A DNA stretch of 64,000 nucleotides from Paracoccus luteus (lineage in GTDB: Bacteria > Pseudomonadota > Alphaproteobacteria > Rhodobacterales > Rhodobacteraceae), in NCBI RefSeq assembly GCF_004522155.1, contig NZ_SDEA01000002.1, positions 350,812 through 414,811 of the forward strand, written 5' to 3'. Of the stretch, positions 1-9,039 are shown one piece after another. Below the pieces are notes generated by a model, which was not told the origin of the DNA, made no database searches, and worked only from the letters and a program-made list of their open reading frames with translations. The number at the start of each line of letters is the position of its first letter. Position 1 is the stretch's first letter. The position numbers and the translations under genes are program-made.

Positions 1-151
1 CCATCCGGGGCTGACGGTGGACCCCGCCGCGCTGCCGGGGCTGGACCCCGGCTGGATCACCGCCCAGGGCGCGATCCGCACCCGCCCCGACCACTGGCCC
101 GACCGGGGCGGGCTGGACGGGTTCTTTGTCGTGCGCCTGCGCCGGGGCTGA
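1..151 (+). CDS. rsmB: RsmB-type 16S rRNA (cytosine-C5) methyltransferase, C-terminal end only
   Basis: The window opens inside this gene. The reading frame starting at base 2 encodes about 49 residues and stops with TGA at 149-151. The end of the protein reads ...GAIRTRPDHWPDRGGLDGFFVVRLRRG, split here as GAIRTRPDHWP then GGLDGFFVVRLRRG. This matches the conserved C-terminus of SAM-dependent RNA m5C methyltransferases of the RsmB/NOP2 family (LRT-P, then GGMDGFF-ARL). The family methylates C967 of 16S rRNA. The catalytic cysteines lie upstream, outside the window. The NOP2 family contains several paralogues, so the exact member is less certain than the family. Confidence 0.75.
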   Translation, partial: HPGLTVDPAALPGLDPGWITAQGAIRTRPDHWPDRGGLDGFFVVRLRRG

Positions 152-216
152 GCGCCCCGGCCTGTGACCGCGTCGCCGCCCGCGCGCCCGGGCTGAGCGC
201 CCGGCCTATGACCGCG
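145..216 (+). repeat. Direct duplication covering the rsmB stop codon
   Basis: A 28-base segment beginning gggctgagcgccccggcc (145-172) recurs as a near-identical 27-base copy at 190-216 (gggctgagcgcccggcc...). They differ by one deleted C and a g/a change. The first copy contains the stop codon of the methyltransferase gene. The second lies in the following non-coding spacer. Confidence 0.7.
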
Positions 217-264
217 CCGCCGCCGGTGATAGGCTGGTGCCGTTCGATCAGCAAAGACGCCGGG

Positions 265-540
265 ATGCGCGCTGCCCTGTTGCCCCTTGCCCTTCTGCCG
301 CTCGCGGCCTGCATGCAGCCGGAACCGCCGGCTGTCCCAGACCCTTGGGCCCGACAGGAAACCGCCTGCGCCGCCGCCATCGCGGCCCATATCCGCCGGC
401 CCGTGGCCGAGGTCACGGTGCGCCGGGTGGCGGACACCGGCGGGACCGCGACGGTCGAGGCGCGCGACGGCAACCGCCTGCACCTGTGCCGGGTGGATGC
501 GTCGGGCACGGTGCTGGGCTATTCACACCCCGGGGCCTGA
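265..540 (+). CDS. Small outer-membrane lipoprotein of unknown function
   Basis: A 91-residue protein starting MRAALLPLALLPLAAC. This is a short positively charged start, a hydrophobic stretch and a lipobox (LAAC), so the mature protein would begin at Cys17. The mature part (about 75 residues) has two further Cys (in ETACAAA and LHLCRV) that could form a disulfide. No family was recognised. A start at 208 in the same frame would add 19 residues and destroy the signal peptide, so ATG 265 is preferred. It lies between the rRNA methyltransferase and purH on the same strand. Confidence 0.7.
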   Translation: MRAALLPLALLPLAACMQPEPPAVPDPWARQETACAAAIAAHIRRPVAEVTVRRVADTGGTATVEARDGNRLHLCRVDASGTVLGYSHPGA

Positions 541-609
541 GCGGAACGGCGCGGCTGGACCTCGGGTCGGGCTTTGGATAGTCAGCGGCAGCCAACGCCC
601 GAGGACGAC

Positions 610-2199
610 ATGACCGACCGCATCCCCCTGCGCCGTGCCCTGATTTCCGTGTCCGACAAGGCCGGGCTGGTCGATTTCGCCCGCGCGCTGCACGCCCGCG
701 GCGTGGATTTGCTGTCCACGGGCGGCACCGCCCACGCCCTGCGCCAGGCCGCGCTGCCGGTGCGCGACGTGGCCGACCTGACCGGGTTCCCCGAGATGAT
801 GGACGGGCGCGTCAAGACGCTGCACCCCAAGGTCCACGGCGGGCTGCTGGCGCTGCGCGACAATGCCGACCACCGCGCCGCGATGGACGAGCACGGGATC
901 GAGGACATCGACCTGCTGGTGGTGAACCTTTACCCGTTCGAATCGACGGTGGCCCGCGGCGCGCCCTATGCCGACTGCGTGGAAAACATCGACATCGGCG
1001 GCCCGGCGATGATCCGCGCGGCGGCCAAGAACCACGGCTTTGTCGCGACGCTGGTCGATGTGGGCGATTACGCCGCGCTGCTGGCCGAACTGGACGGGAA
1101 CGAGGGCGCGACGACGCTGGCGTTCCGGCAGCGCATGGCGCAGGCCGCCTATGCCCGCACCGCCGCCTATGACGCCGCCGTCAGCAGCTGGATGGCGGGC
1201 GCCATCGGGCAGGACAATCCCCGCCGCCGCGCCTTCGCCGGGACGCTGGCGCAGACGCTGCGCTATGGCGAGAACCCCCACCAGCAGGCGGCGTTCTATA
1301 CCGACGGCTCCGCCCGCCCCGGCGTTGCCACGGCGCGCCAGTGGCAGGGCAAGGAGCTGTCCTACAACAACATCAACGACACCGACGCCGCGTTCGAGCT
1401 GGTGGCCGAGTTCGACCCGGCGGACGGCCCGGCCGTCGCCATCATCAAGCACGCCAATCCCTGCGGCGTGGCCCGCGCCGACACGCTGGACGCCGCGTAT
1501 CGCCGCGCCTTCGACTGCGACCGCACCAGCGCCTTCGGCGGCATCATCGCGCTGAACCGCCCGCTGGACGCGGCGACCGCCCGCGCCATCACCGAGATCT
1601 TTACCGAGGTCGTGATCGCCCCCGACGCCGACGCGGCCGCGCGCGAGATCTTTGCCGCCAAGAAGAACCTGCGCCTGCTGACCACCGGGGGCCTGCCCGA
1701 CCCCGGCGCGGGCGGCCTGACGTTCCGGCAGGTGGCGGGCGGGTTTCTGGTGCAGGGCCGCGACAACGGCCATGTGGCGCGGGCCGACCTGCGGGTGGTG
1801 ACCCGGCGCCAGCCAGACGCGGGCGAGCTGGCCGACCTGATGTTCGCCTGGACCGTCGCCAAGCACGTGAAATCGAACGCCATCGTCTATGCCCGCGACC
1901 TTGCTACCGTCGGCATCGGCGCGGGCCAGATGAGCCGGGTGGACAGCACCCGCATCGGCCGCCGCAAGTCCGAGGACATGGCGCAGGCGCTGGGCCTGTC
2001 CGCCCCCCTGACCGAGGGGGCGGCGGTGGCCTCCGACGCGTTCTTCCCCTTTGCCGACGGGATCGAGGCGCTGGCCGAGGCGGGCGCGCGCGCCGTCATC
2101 CAGCCCGGCGGGTCGATGCGCGACGACGAGGTGATCGCGGCCGCCGACCGGCTGGGGCTGGCGATGGTGTTCACCGGCCAGCGGCATTTCCGCCACTGA
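610..2199 (+). CDS. purH: Bifunctional AICAR transformylase / IMP cyclohydrolase
   Basis: A 529-residue cytoplasmic enzyme for the last two steps of de novo purine synthesis: formylation of AICAR by 10-formyl-THF, then ring closure to IMP. The N-terminal MGS-like cyclohydrolase domain (about 1-145) shows STGGT at 36-40 and the [19 protein letters not shown] segment. The rest is the transformylase domain, with the Lys-His motif in [11 protein letters not shown] and a C-terminus ending [10 protein letters not shown]. Length and ends are typical of the family. ATG 610 is chosen over an in-frame codon at 574 because homologues begin with a few residues before LISVSDK. The stop overlaps the lspA start (TGATG). 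Confidence 0.97.
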   Translation: MTDRIPLRRALISVSDKAGLVDFARALHARGVDLLSTGGTAHALRQAALPVRDVADLTGFPEMMDGRVKTLHPKVHGGLLALRDNADHRAAMDEHGIEDIDLLVVNLYPFESTVARGAPYADCVENIDIGGPAMIRAAAKNHGFVATLVDVGDYAALLAELDGNEGATTLAFRQRMAQAAYARTAAYDAAVSSWMAGAIGQDNPRRRAFAGTLAQTLRYGENPHQQAAFYTDGSARPGVATARQWQGKELSYNNINDTDAAFELVAEFDPADGPAVAIIKHANPCGVARADTLDAAYRRAFDCDRTSAFGGIIALNRPLDAATARAITEIFTEVVIAPDADAAAREIFAAKKNLRLLTTGGLPDPGAGGLTFRQVAGGFLVQGRDNGHVARADLRVVTRRQPDAGELADLMFAWTVAKHVKSNAIVYARDLATVGIGAGQMSRVDSTRIGRRKSEDMAQALGLSAPLTEGAAVASDAFFPFADGIEALAEAGARAVIQPGGSMRDDEVIAAADRLGLAMVFTGQRHFRH

Positions 2200-2864
2200 T
2201 GACCCACGAGACGCCCCCCCCGCCGCAGCCCGACACCGCGCCCGCGCCCCGGCCCAAGGCCCCGCGCAAGGCGGGCAGCGCGACCCGTGACGGCGCCCCC
2301 CGCGCGCCCCGCAAGCGCAAGCCGGTCGAGCCGCCGCCCCCGCCGCCGCCCTCGCTGTGGTGGGCGGCGGGCGTGGCGCTGGGGATCGTCGCGCTGGACC
2401 AGCTGATCAAGTGGATCGTCGTCCACGCGCTGAACCTGGCCCAGGTGCAGGCCATCGACGTCATCGACCCGTGGCTGAACCTGCGCATGGCCTGGAACCA
2501 GGGCGTGAACTTTGGCCTGTTCGCGTCCAGCGAGGATGTGATGCGCTGGGTGCTGGTCGCCGTCGCGGTGGCGGTCTGCGTCTGGGTGGGCGTGTGGCTG
2601 GTCCGCGTCCGTCCGGGGCGGCTGGCGCAGGTCGCGGCCGGGCTGCTGATCGGGGGCGCGCTGGGCAATGTCATCGACCGCATCGCCTATGGCGCGGTGG
2701 CGGATTTCCTGAACATGTCGCTGCCCGGCTGGCGCAACCCCTACAGCTTCAACGTGGCGGACATCGCGATCTTTGTCGGGGCGGTGGGGCTGGTGTTCCA
2801 GCCCGGCCCGCGGCCCGATGCGGGGCAGGACAAGACCCGTGACGCGCGGCGCAAGACGCGCTAG
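2199..2864 (+). CDS. lspA: Lipoprotein signal peptidase (signal peptidase II) with proline-rich N-terminal extension
   Basis: A 221-residue inner-membrane aspartyl protease that cleaves prolipoprotein signal peptides after diacylglyceryl transfer. Four membrane segments follow residue 52. Signature parts are NQGVNFGLF (100-108), GNVIDR with the catalytic Asp160, and FNVADIAIF with Asp188. LspA is usually about 160-170 residues. This one has about 51 extra N-terminal residues rich in Pro, Ala, Arg and Lys, presumably cytoplasmic. The start at 2199 shares its A with the purH stop. A later start near TM1 cannot be excluded, but no better-placed ATG is visible. Two predicted lipoprotein substrates flank it. 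Confidence 0.93.
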   Translation: MTHETPPPPQPDTAPAPRPKAPRKAGSATRDGAPRAPRKRKPVEPPPPPPPSLWWAAGVALGIVALDQLIKWIVVHALNLAQVQAIDVIDPWLNLRMAWNQGVNFGLFASSEDVMRWVLVAVAVAVCVWVGVWLVRVRPGRLAQVAAGLLIGGALGNVIDRIAYGAVADFLNMSLPGWRNPYSFNVADIAIFVGAVGLVFQPGPRPDAGQDKTRDARRKTR

Positions 2865-2895
2865 ACAGGCGCGAACTGGGATCGGAGCCGTTTAC

Positions 2896-3408
2896 ATGCG
2901 GGCAATCGCGCTGGGTTTCATGGTCGTCGCGGCGCTGGGCGCGTGCAGCGACGACGGCCGGCTGATGAACATCAGCGGCGGCGGCGACGGCCCGGACGAA
3001 TTCGCCATCCTGCCGACCCGCGCGCTGTCGATGCCGCCCGATCTGGCGCAACTGCCGCCGCCGACGCCGGGCGGGGGCAACATCACCGACCCCGCGCCCG
3101 CCGCCGACGCCGTGGCCGCGCTGGGCGGCAACCCCGGCCATCTGTCGGCGCAGGGCGTGGGCGCCGCCGACGGCGCGCTGATCGCGCATGCCGCGCGGGC
3201 GGGCGTGACCCCCGGCATCCGCCAGGTCACCGCGGCCGAGGATCAGGCCTATCGGTCCGGCCACCGCCGCCGCCCGCTTGAGGTGCTGGCCCGCACCGGC
3301 GTCTATTACCGCGCCTATCGCCCGCAGACGCTGGACAGCTGGGCCGAACTGGACCGCTGGCGCCCGACCGGCGTGCAGACCCCCAGCGCGCCGCCGGTCG
3401 CGGACTGA
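2896..3408 (+). CDS. DUF3035-family lipoprotein
   Basis: A 170-residue protein starting MRAIALGFMVVAALGACSDDG. It has a signal peptide and lipobox (LGAC), with the lipidated Cys at 17. The mature N-terminus contains PDEFAILPTRALSMPPDLAQLPPPTPGG, quoted here as PDEFAILPTRALSMPPDL, which is the hallmark of DUF3035 proteins (beta-barrel-assembly-like region). These are common downstream of lspA in Rhodobacterales. An in-frame start at 2773 lies inside lspA and would remove the signal peptide, so ATG 2896 is used. Envelope localisation is inferred; the function is unknown. Confidence 0.85.
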   Translation: MRAIALGFMVVAALGACSDDGRLMNISGGGDGPDEFAILPTRALSMPPDLAQLPPPTPGGGNITDPAPAADAVAALGGNPGHLSAQGVGAADGALIAHAARAGVTPGIRQVTAAEDQAYRSGHRRRPLEVLARTGVYYRAYRPQTLDSWAELDRWRPTGVQTPSAPPVAD

Positions 3409-3524
3409 CGCGCCGCCTTATCTGCCGCACGTCCGGGAACGACCCGCTCACCGCGGGTTGACCGGGCCGCGGGTTGCGCCTGCGGCTCCCGCGCGCCACC
3501 TTGCGGCAACACCGGAGGTTTCCC

Positions 3525-5192
3525 ATGCGCCGTCCCATCCTGCCCGTCGCTGCCGCGCTGATGCTGGCGACGGCGGCCGCCGCGCCCGCCCAGACGCCCG
3601 CGCAAACGCCATCCGCCATGCCGCCCGGCGTCAGCCACTTCACCCTGCCGAACGGCATGCAGGCGGTCGTGATCGAGGATCACCGCGCCCCCGTCGTCGT
3701 CCAGATGGTGTGGTATCGCATCGGGTCCGCCGACGAGGTGCCGGGCAAGACCGGCCTTGCCCATTACCTGGAACACCTGATGTTCAAGGGCACCGACAGG
3801 CTGGCGGCGGGCGAGCTGTCGAAGACGGTCACGGCCAACGGCGGCATGGACAACGCCTTCACCAGCTATGACTTCACCGCCTATTTCCAGCGCATCGCGT
3901 CCGACCGGCTGGACCTTGTGATGGGGATGGAGGCCGACCGCATGGAAAACCTGCGCATCGGCGAGGATGACTGGCAGGCCGAACGCCAGGTCGTGCTGGA
4001 GGAACGCGCCCAGCGGACCGACAGCGACCCCCGCGCCCTGTTCGGAGAGGAGCGCAGCGCCGTCCAGTTCTATAACCACCCCTATGGCCGCCCCGTCATC
4101 GGCTGGCGGCAAGAGATGGAGGGGCTGACCCGCGACGACGCGCTGGCCTGGTATGACGCCCATTATGCGCCGAACGCCGCCGTGCTGGTCGTGGCCGGCG
4201 ACGTGACCGCCGATCAGGTGCGGGCGCTGGCCGAAAAGCATTACGGCCCGATCGCGCCCAAGCCGGGCGCGGACCGCAAGGCCCGCCCGCAGGAACCCCT
4301 GCAACGGGCCGAGCGCCGGATCGAGATGGCCGATCCCCGCGTCGCGCAGCCGATCCTGTCGCGCAGCGTGATCGCGCCCGAACGCAACCCCGGCGATCAA
4401 AGGACCGCCGCCGCGCTGACCGTGCTGGCCGAACTGCTGGCGGGGTCGCCGCAGACCTCGGCGCTGGGGCAGGCGTTGGTGCTGCCGGGCAAGGCGCTGT
4501 ATGTCGGCGCGGGCTATGACGGGCTGGCGGTCGATCCGACCGAGTTCTCGGTGTCGATGGTGCCCGCGCCCGGCGTGGCGCAGGCCGACGCCGAGGCGGC
4601 GCTGGACGCCGCGATCAACGCTTTCCTGCGGGACGGACCCGACCCCGACCAGCTTGACCGGGTGCGGACGCAACTGCGCGCGGCGCGCATCTATGAACGC
4701 GATTCGGCGCATGGGCGCGCCTATGACTATGGGCAGGGGCTGGCGATCGGGCTGTCGGTGCGGGACGTGAACGATTGGCCCGACCTGCTGGCGGCGGTCA
4801 CGGCCGACGACGTGCGCGCCGCCGCCGCGCTGGTGCTGGGCGACCGGCCCGGCGTGACCTCGTGGCTGCTGCCCGATCCGGCGACGGCGGAGGTCGCGGG
4901 CGGTGCGGGCGCGGCGGACGGCGCCACCGCTGCCGCCGCCGCTGTCCCCACGCTGCCGGTGGTGGCCCAGCCCGCGCCAGTGCCGGGCAGCGGCGACGCG
5001 CCAACCGCAGCGGACGTCGATACCGCCCCCGCCCCGCCCGACGCCGACGCCGCACCTGCGCCGGTGCCCGCCGCCGACACCCCGCACCCCGCCGCACCCC
5101 CGGCGGCCCCGCCGCCGCCCCCCGACGGGGGCAGCGCGCCCGCTGCCGCCGCCCCGGCCGACGCCGACACAACCGGAAAGGCCAAGCCGTGA
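3525..5192 (+). CDS. M16 family zinc metallopeptidase, catalytic subunit, with Ala/Pro-rich C-terminal tail
   Basis: A 555-residue insulinase/pitrilysin-type protease with an N-terminal signal peptide (cleavage near AAAAPAQ, about residue 22), so periplasmic. The inverted zinc motif HYLEH is at 80-84, with the distal Glu expected in VVLEE near 159-160. The usual two M16 half-domains are followed by an unusual tail of about 100 residues (from about 457) made almost only of Ala, Pro, Asp, Gly and Val. A ggagg ribosome-binding site at 3514 supports ATG 3525. The stop overlaps the GTG start of the second M16 gene, so the two products probably form the active/inactive heterodimer typical of bacterial M16B pairs. 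Confidence 0.93.
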   Translation: MRRPILPVAAALMLATAAAAPAQTPAQTPSAMPPGVSHFTLPNGMQAVVIEDHRAPVVVQMVWYRIGSADEVPGKTGLAHYLEHLMFKGTDRLAAGELSKTVTANGGMDNAFTSYDFTAYFQRIASDRLDLVMGMEADRMENLRIGEDDWQAERQVVLEERAQRTDSDPRALFGEERSAVQFYNHPYGRPVIGWRQEMEGLTRDDALAWYDAHYAPNAAVLVVAGDVTADQVRALAEKHYGPIAPKPGADRKARPQEPLQRAERRIEMADPRVAQPILSRSVIAPERNPGDQRTAAALTVLAELLAGSPQTSALGQALVLPGKALYVGAGYDGLAVDPTEFSVSMVPAPGVAQADAEAALDAAINAFLRDGPDPDQLDRVRTQLRAARIYERDSAHGRAYDYGQGLAIGLSVRDVNDWPDLLAAVTADDVRAAAALVLGDRPGVTSWLLPDPATAEVAGGAGAADGATAAAAAVPTLPVVAQPAPVPGSGDAPTAADVDTAPAPPDADAAPAPVPAADTPHPAAPPAAPPPPPDGGSAPAAAAPADADTTGKAKP

Positions 5193-6499
5193 TCCGCACC
5201 CTGCTTTCCGCCCTGGCGCTGACCCTGCTGGCTGTGCTGCCCGCGCGGGCCATCGACATCCAGGAAACCACCTCGCCCGGCGGGATAGCCGCCTGGCTGG
5301 TCGAGGATCACTCGATCCCCTTTGTCGCGCTGGACATCGCGTTCCGCGGCGGCGCCTCGGTCGACGATCCGGGCAGGCGGGGGGCCGTCAACCTGATGAC
5401 CGCCCTGCTTGAGGAAGGGGCGGGCGAGCGTGACGCCACCGCCTTCGCGCAGGCGCTGGAGGCGACCGGCGCGCGGCTGTCCTTCGACGCGGGCGACGAC
5501 GCGGTCACGGTGGGCGCGCGGCTGCTGACCGAAAACCGCGATGCCGCCGCCGCGCTGATCCGCGACGCGCTGACCGCGCCGCGGTTCGACGCCGACGCGC
5601 TGGAACGGGTGCGCGCGCAGGTGCAGGCGGTGATCCGGTCGGGCGACACCGACCCCCAGACGCTGGCCGCGCGCGAGATGGCGCGGCAGGCGTGGGGCGA
5701 CCACCCCTATGCCACCTCGGTCAACGGGACGGCGGGCAGCGTGGCGGCGTTGACCCGCGACGACCTCTTGGACGCCAAGGACCGGGTGCTGGCGCGCGAC
5801 CGCGTGATCGTGTCGGCGGCGGGCGACATCACCGCGGCCGAACTGGGCGACCTGCTGGACGCGATCCTGGGCGGCCTGCCGGCGCAGGCGACCGCGCCCT
5901 TGCCGCCGCCCGCCGCGCTGCAGCTGACCGGCGGCACCACGGTCATCGACTGGGACAGCCCGCAGACCGTCGTGGGCTTTGCCCAGGCGGGGCTGCCGAT
6001 GGACGACCCGGATTATTTCGCCGCCTTCGTGCTGGACCACATCCTTGGCGGCGGCGGCTTTTCGTCCCGCCTGATGGAGGAGATCCGCGAAAAGCGCGGC
6101 CTGACCTATGGCGTCGGCACCGGCCTTGCCAACCAGGTGCTGGGCCAGACGTGGCAGGGCGGCATGGCCACCGCCAACGACAAGACCGCGCAGGCGGTGG
6201 CGCTGGTGCGGCAGGTCTGGGACGGGATGCGGGACGGGGTGACGGAACGGGAACTGGCCGACGCCAAGACCTATCTGACCGGCGAATACCCGCTGCGGTT
6301 CGACGGAAACGGCAAGATCGCGGGCATCCTGACGGGCATGCAGCTGATGGGGATGCCGCGCGATTACGTCAACACGCGCAACCCCCGGATCGCGGCGGTG
6401 ACGGCAGAGGACGTGCAGCGCGTGGCCGAACGGCTGCTGGATTCGGGCGACCTGCGGTTCGTGCTGGTTGGACGGCCCGAGCGCGTCACTGGCGACTGA
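5189..6499 (+). CDS. M16 family peptidase-like protein, non-catalytic partner subunit
   Basis: A 436-residue protein starting at GTG 5189, overlapping the upstream stop by four bases. An N-terminal signal peptide ends near LPARA. The fold is that of M16 peptidases (…AWLVEDHSIPFVALDIAFRGGASVDD at the N-terminus, EEIREKRGLTYGVG in the C-terminal half). The HxxEH position reads NLMTALLEEGAG, so it has no zinc site. The conserved R-Y segment in EKRGLTYG is retained. It probably completes the substrate chamber of the upstream protease, as in other bacterial M16B heterodimers. Translational coupling supports equal production. Substrates are unknown. Confidence 0.92.
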   Translation: MIRTLLSALALTLLAVLPARAIDIQETTSPGGIAAWLVEDHSIPFVALDIAFRGGASVDDPGRRGAVNLMTALLEEGAGERDATAFAQALEATGARLSFDAGDDAVTVGARLLTENRDAAAALIRDALTAPRFDADALERVRAQVQAVIRSGDTDPQTLAAREMARQAWGDHPYATSVNGTAGSVAALTRDDLLDAKDRVLARDRVIVSAAGDITAAELGDLLDAILGGLPAQATAPLPPPAALQLTGGTTVIDWDSPQTVVGFAQAGLPMDDPDYFAAFVLDHILGGGGFSSRLMEEIREKRGLTYGVGTGLANQVLGQTWQGGMATANDKTAQAVALVRQVWDGMRDGVTERELADAKTYLTGEYPLRFDGNGKIAGILTGMQLMGMPRDYVNTRNPRIAAVTAEDVQRVAERLLDSGDLRFVLVGRPERVTGD

Positions 6500-6505
6500 A
6501 CGCGA

Positions 6506-6541
6506 AAACCGCCGCGCCCTTTAGGAAGGGGCGCGGCGGTC
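6506..6541. terminator. Rho-independent terminator, probably bidirectional
   Basis: A strong hairpin: accgccgcgccctt (about 6508-6521), a short loop, then aaggggcgcggcggt (about 6526-6540). An A-run precedes it and cttg follows. It lies 8 bases after the M16 stop on the plus strand and 16 bases after the minus-strand small lipoprotein gene, so it can serve both converging units. Confidence 0.8.
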
Positions 6542-6556
6542 TTGTGCTTGCGGGAC

Positions 6557-6730
6557 TTACTTGACCTGAACGGCCCCACTTGCACCCAGCGTGCCGCCTG
6601 CGATCGCGCCTACCGGCCCGGCGGCCAAGGCACCTGCCGTGCCGCCGGTCAGCGCGCGTTCGCCCGCGTTGTCGCCGCAGCCCGCGACGGTCAGCATGCC
6701 GACCGCCGCAATGATTGCCATCGTCTTCAT
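6557..6730 (-). CDS. 57-residue glycine-zipper-like lipoprotein
   Basis: Read directly on the minus strand: [20 protein letters not shown], then a Gly/Ala-rich segment ([21 protein letters not shown] and [12 protein letters not shown]). It has a good signal peptide and lipobox (VAGC, Cys18). The ATG (complement of 6728-6730) is preceded by GAGGA at a proper distance. The mature 40 residues carry small-residue repeats resembling the glycine-zipper motif of envelope lipoproteins. It faces mutL divergently and ends at the shared terminator. The protein is too short for most gene callers. Function unknown; outer- or inner-membrane anchoring is inferred from the lipobox. Confidence 0.75.
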   Translation of the reverse strand: MKTMAIIAAVGMLTVAGCGDNAGERALTGGTAGALAAGPVGAIAGGTLGASGAVQVK

Positions 6731-6851
6731 GGTCCGTCCTCGTGCGTTGTTTCTTCAGGATTCAACGGACTATGGACCGCCCGGTTCCCGCAAATGCCGC
6801 CGGTGGCGCGAATCGCGTGACCGCTGCGCCAGTTATGCTAGATATGGTGGC

Positions 6852-8642
6852 ATGACCCGACACGATCCCAACATCCGGCCGGTGATCCGCCAACTGGACG
6901 AGGCTGCCGCGAACCGCATCGCGGCGGGCGAGGTGGTGGAACGCCCCGCCTCGGCCGTCAAGGAACTGGTCGAGAACGCGCTGGACGCGGGCGCCACCCG
7001 CATCGACGTGGCGATCGCGGGCGGCGGCAAGCGGCTGATCCGCGTCACCGACGACGGCTGCGGCATGACGGCGGCCGACCTGCCGCTGGCGCTGGCCCGC
7101 CACGCGACCTCCAAGATCGACGGGTCCGACCTGCTGAACATCCGCAGCTTCGGTTTTCGCGGCGAGGCGCTGCCCAGCCTGGGCGCAGTGGCGCGGCTGA
7201 CGCTGACCAGCCGCGCCGCCGGGTCCGAGGCCGCGCAGATCGCCGTCAGCGCCGGGCGCATCGCCCCGGTCCGTCCCGCGGCGGGCAACCGCGGCACGGT
7301 GGTCGAACTGCGCGACCTGTTCCACGCGACGCCCGCGCGGCTGAAGTTCCTGCGGTCGGACCGGGCCGAGACGATGGCCATCGCCGAAATCGTGCGCCGG
7401 CTGGCGATGGCCGAACCCGCCACCGCCTTCACCCTGACGGACGAGGACGAGGGGCGCGTCCTTTTCCGCGCCGACGCCGAGCAGGGCGAGCTGTTCGACG
7501 CGCTGGCCGCCCGCGTCGCCCGCGTCATGGGGCGCGAGTTCCTGGACAATGCCGTGCCCATCGACGCCACCCGCGACGGGCTGCGGCTGACCGGGCTGGC
7601 GGCCCTGCCCACCTATTCGCGCGGCGCGGCGGTGGCGCAGCATCTGTTCGTCAACGCCCGGCCGGTGCGCGACCGGCTGCTGACCGGGGCGCTCAGGGCG
7701 GGGTATTTCGACACGCTGCCCGCCGGACGGCATCCGGCGGCGGTGCTGTATCTGGCCTGCGACCCGCAGCAGGTGGACGTCAACGTCCACCCCGCCAAGG
7801 CCGAGGTGCGGTTCCGCGAACCCGACGCCGCGCGCGGGCTGGTGGTGACGGCGCTGCGCCATGCGCTGGCCGGGGCGGGGCACCGCGCCTCGTCCACCGG
7901 GGGGGCGGCGACGCTGGCGGAGTTTCGGCCGGAAACCCCGCGCCCGTCGCCCGCCGCCGTGGCGCTGTCGTGGGCCGCGCAGGCGCCGCTGGAGGCCCCG
8001 CTTGCGCCCGGCTTTGCCGAGGCCGCGGCGCGGGTCGAACCCGCGCCCGACGCCGCCGACGCCCCGTCCGACGCCCCGCTGGGCGCGGCCCGCGCGCAGC
8101 TGCACGAAAACTGGATCGTCGCCCAGACCCGCGACGGCATCGTCATCGTGGACCAGCACGCCGCCCACGAACGGCTGGTCTACGAACGGCTGAAGGCGCA
8201 ATCCGCCGGCCGCATCCCCTCGCAGGCGCTGCTGATCCCGGAAATCGTCGATCTGGGCGACGCGGCCGCCCCGGTGCTGGCGGCGGCCGCCGACCTGGAC
8301 CGGCTGGGGCTGGTGGTGGAACCCTTCGGCCCCGGCTGCGTCGCCGTGCGCGAAATGCCCGCCGCGCTGGGGCGCATCGGCGCCGCCGCGCTGATCCGCG
8401 ACATCGCCGACGACCTCGCCGACCTTGGCGCGTCGGACCGGCTGCAATCGCGCCTCGATGCGGTGCTGTCGTCGATGGCCTGCCACGGCTCGGTCCGGTC
8501 GGGCCGCCGCCTGACCGCCGACGAGATGAACGCGCTGTTGCGCGAGATGGAGCGGACGCCCCGGTCCGGCCAGTGCAACCACGGCCGCCCCACCTGGGTC
8601 GAGCTGAAGCTGGCCGATATCGAACGCCTGTTCGGGCGCTGA
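6852..8642 (+). CDS. mutL: DNA mismatch repair protein MutL with intact endonuclease domain
   Basis: A 596-residue mismatch-repair ATPase that couples MutS recognition to strand incision. The GHKL N-terminal domain shows [28 protein letters not shown] (split: [20 protein letters not shown]), DDGCGM, and RHATSKI with FGFRGEAL. A variable Ala/Pro linker (about 345-420) precedes the C-terminal dimerisation domain. This keeps the metal-binding nuclease motif [12 protein letters not shown] (from Asp434), ACHGSVR, and CNHGRPTW. These are the residues that make MutL a nicking enzyme in bacteria lacking MutH. ATG 6852 gives the family's usual short lead before RQLDE; the in-frame upstream extension is the antisense of the small lipoprotein gene. 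Confidence 0.97.
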   Translation: MTRHDPNIRPVIRQLDEAAANRIAAGEVVERPASAVKELVENALDAGATRIDVAIAGGGKRLIRVTDDGCGMTAADLPLALARHATSKIDGSDLLNIRSFGFRGEALPSLGAVARLTLTSRAAGSEAAQIAVSAGRIAPVRPAAGNRGTVVELRDLFHATPARLKFLRSDRAETMAIAEIVRRLAMAEPATAFTLTDEDEGRVLFRADAEQGELFDALAARVARVMGREFLDNAVPIDATRDGLRLTGLAALPTYSRGAAVAQHLFVNARPVRDRLLTGALRAGYFDTLPAGRHPAAVLYLACDPQQVDVNVHPAKAEVRFREPDAARGLVVTALRHALAGAGHRASSTGGAATLAEFRPETPRPSPAAVALSWAAQAPLEAPLAPGFAEAAARVEPAPDAADAPSDAPLGAARAQLHENWIVAQTRDGIVIVDQHAAHERLVYERLKAQSAGRIPSQALLIPEIVDLGDAAAPVLAAAADLDRLGLVVEPFGPGCVAVREMPAALGRIGAAALIRDIADDLADLGASDRLQSRLDAVLSSMACHGSVRSGRRLTADEMNALLREMERTPRSGQCNHGRPTWVELKLADIERLFGR

Positions 8643-8691
8643 TTGACGCCCGCGCCCCTTGGGGCGACAAGCGGGGAAAAGGGGACCGACA

Positions 8692-9039
8692 ATGCTGGAG
8701 ATCAGCGCCGACAAGATCGCCTTCGTCATCATCCGCGCCCGCGATTACGATCAGGGCCCGGACGGGCGCGGGGGGCGCAACGCGTTCGAGCTGCGCGACT
8801 TTATCGCCGACCTGAACGACGACGAGCAGGCGGCGCTGACCGCCGTCATGTGGATCGGCCGCGGCACGTTCGAGGCCGAGGAGCTGGCCGAGGCGATGGC
8901 CACGGCGCGCGCCGAAAAGACCACGCCGACCGAGGATTACCTGATGGGCGAGCCGCGCCTGGCCGACCATCTGGAGGCCGGGATGGCCGCGCTGGGACTG
9001 GATGCGGCGGATGCCGAGGACGACCTGCTGAAGTTCTGA
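8692..9039 (+). CDS. DUF3775 family protein
   Basis: A 115-residue acidic cytoplasmic protein, MLEISADKIAFVIIRARDYD at the start and ending DAEDDLLKF. The pattern (IRARDYDxG, FIADLNDDEQAALTAVMWIGRG, HLEAGMAALG) fits DUF3775, a small family frequent in alphaproteobacteria. ATG 8692 has a purine-rich ggggaaaagggg upstream. No signal peptide or membrane segment. It follows mutL by 49 bases on the same strand and may be cotranscribed. The last codons are part of a downstream tandem duplication (see the repeat at 9021). Function unknown. Confidence 0.8.
   Translation: MLEISADKIAFVIIRARDYDQGPDGRGGRNAFELRDFIADLNDDEQAALTAVMWIGRGTFEAEELAEAMATARAEKTTPTEDYLMGEPRLADHLEAGMAALGLDAADAEDDLLKF

Noticed and set aside
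1648..1668. gccaagaagaacctgcg in purH resembling the dispersed repeat arm
   Set aside because: Only ccaagaagaa matches, and it encodes the ordinary AKKNL of the enzyme; chance similarity.
523..2196. A 557-codon open frame on the minus strand opposite purH
   Set aside because: It is antisense to an unmistakable enzyme gene; its His/Gly/Arg-rich translation has no domain. Long antisense frames are expected in such GC-rich DNA.
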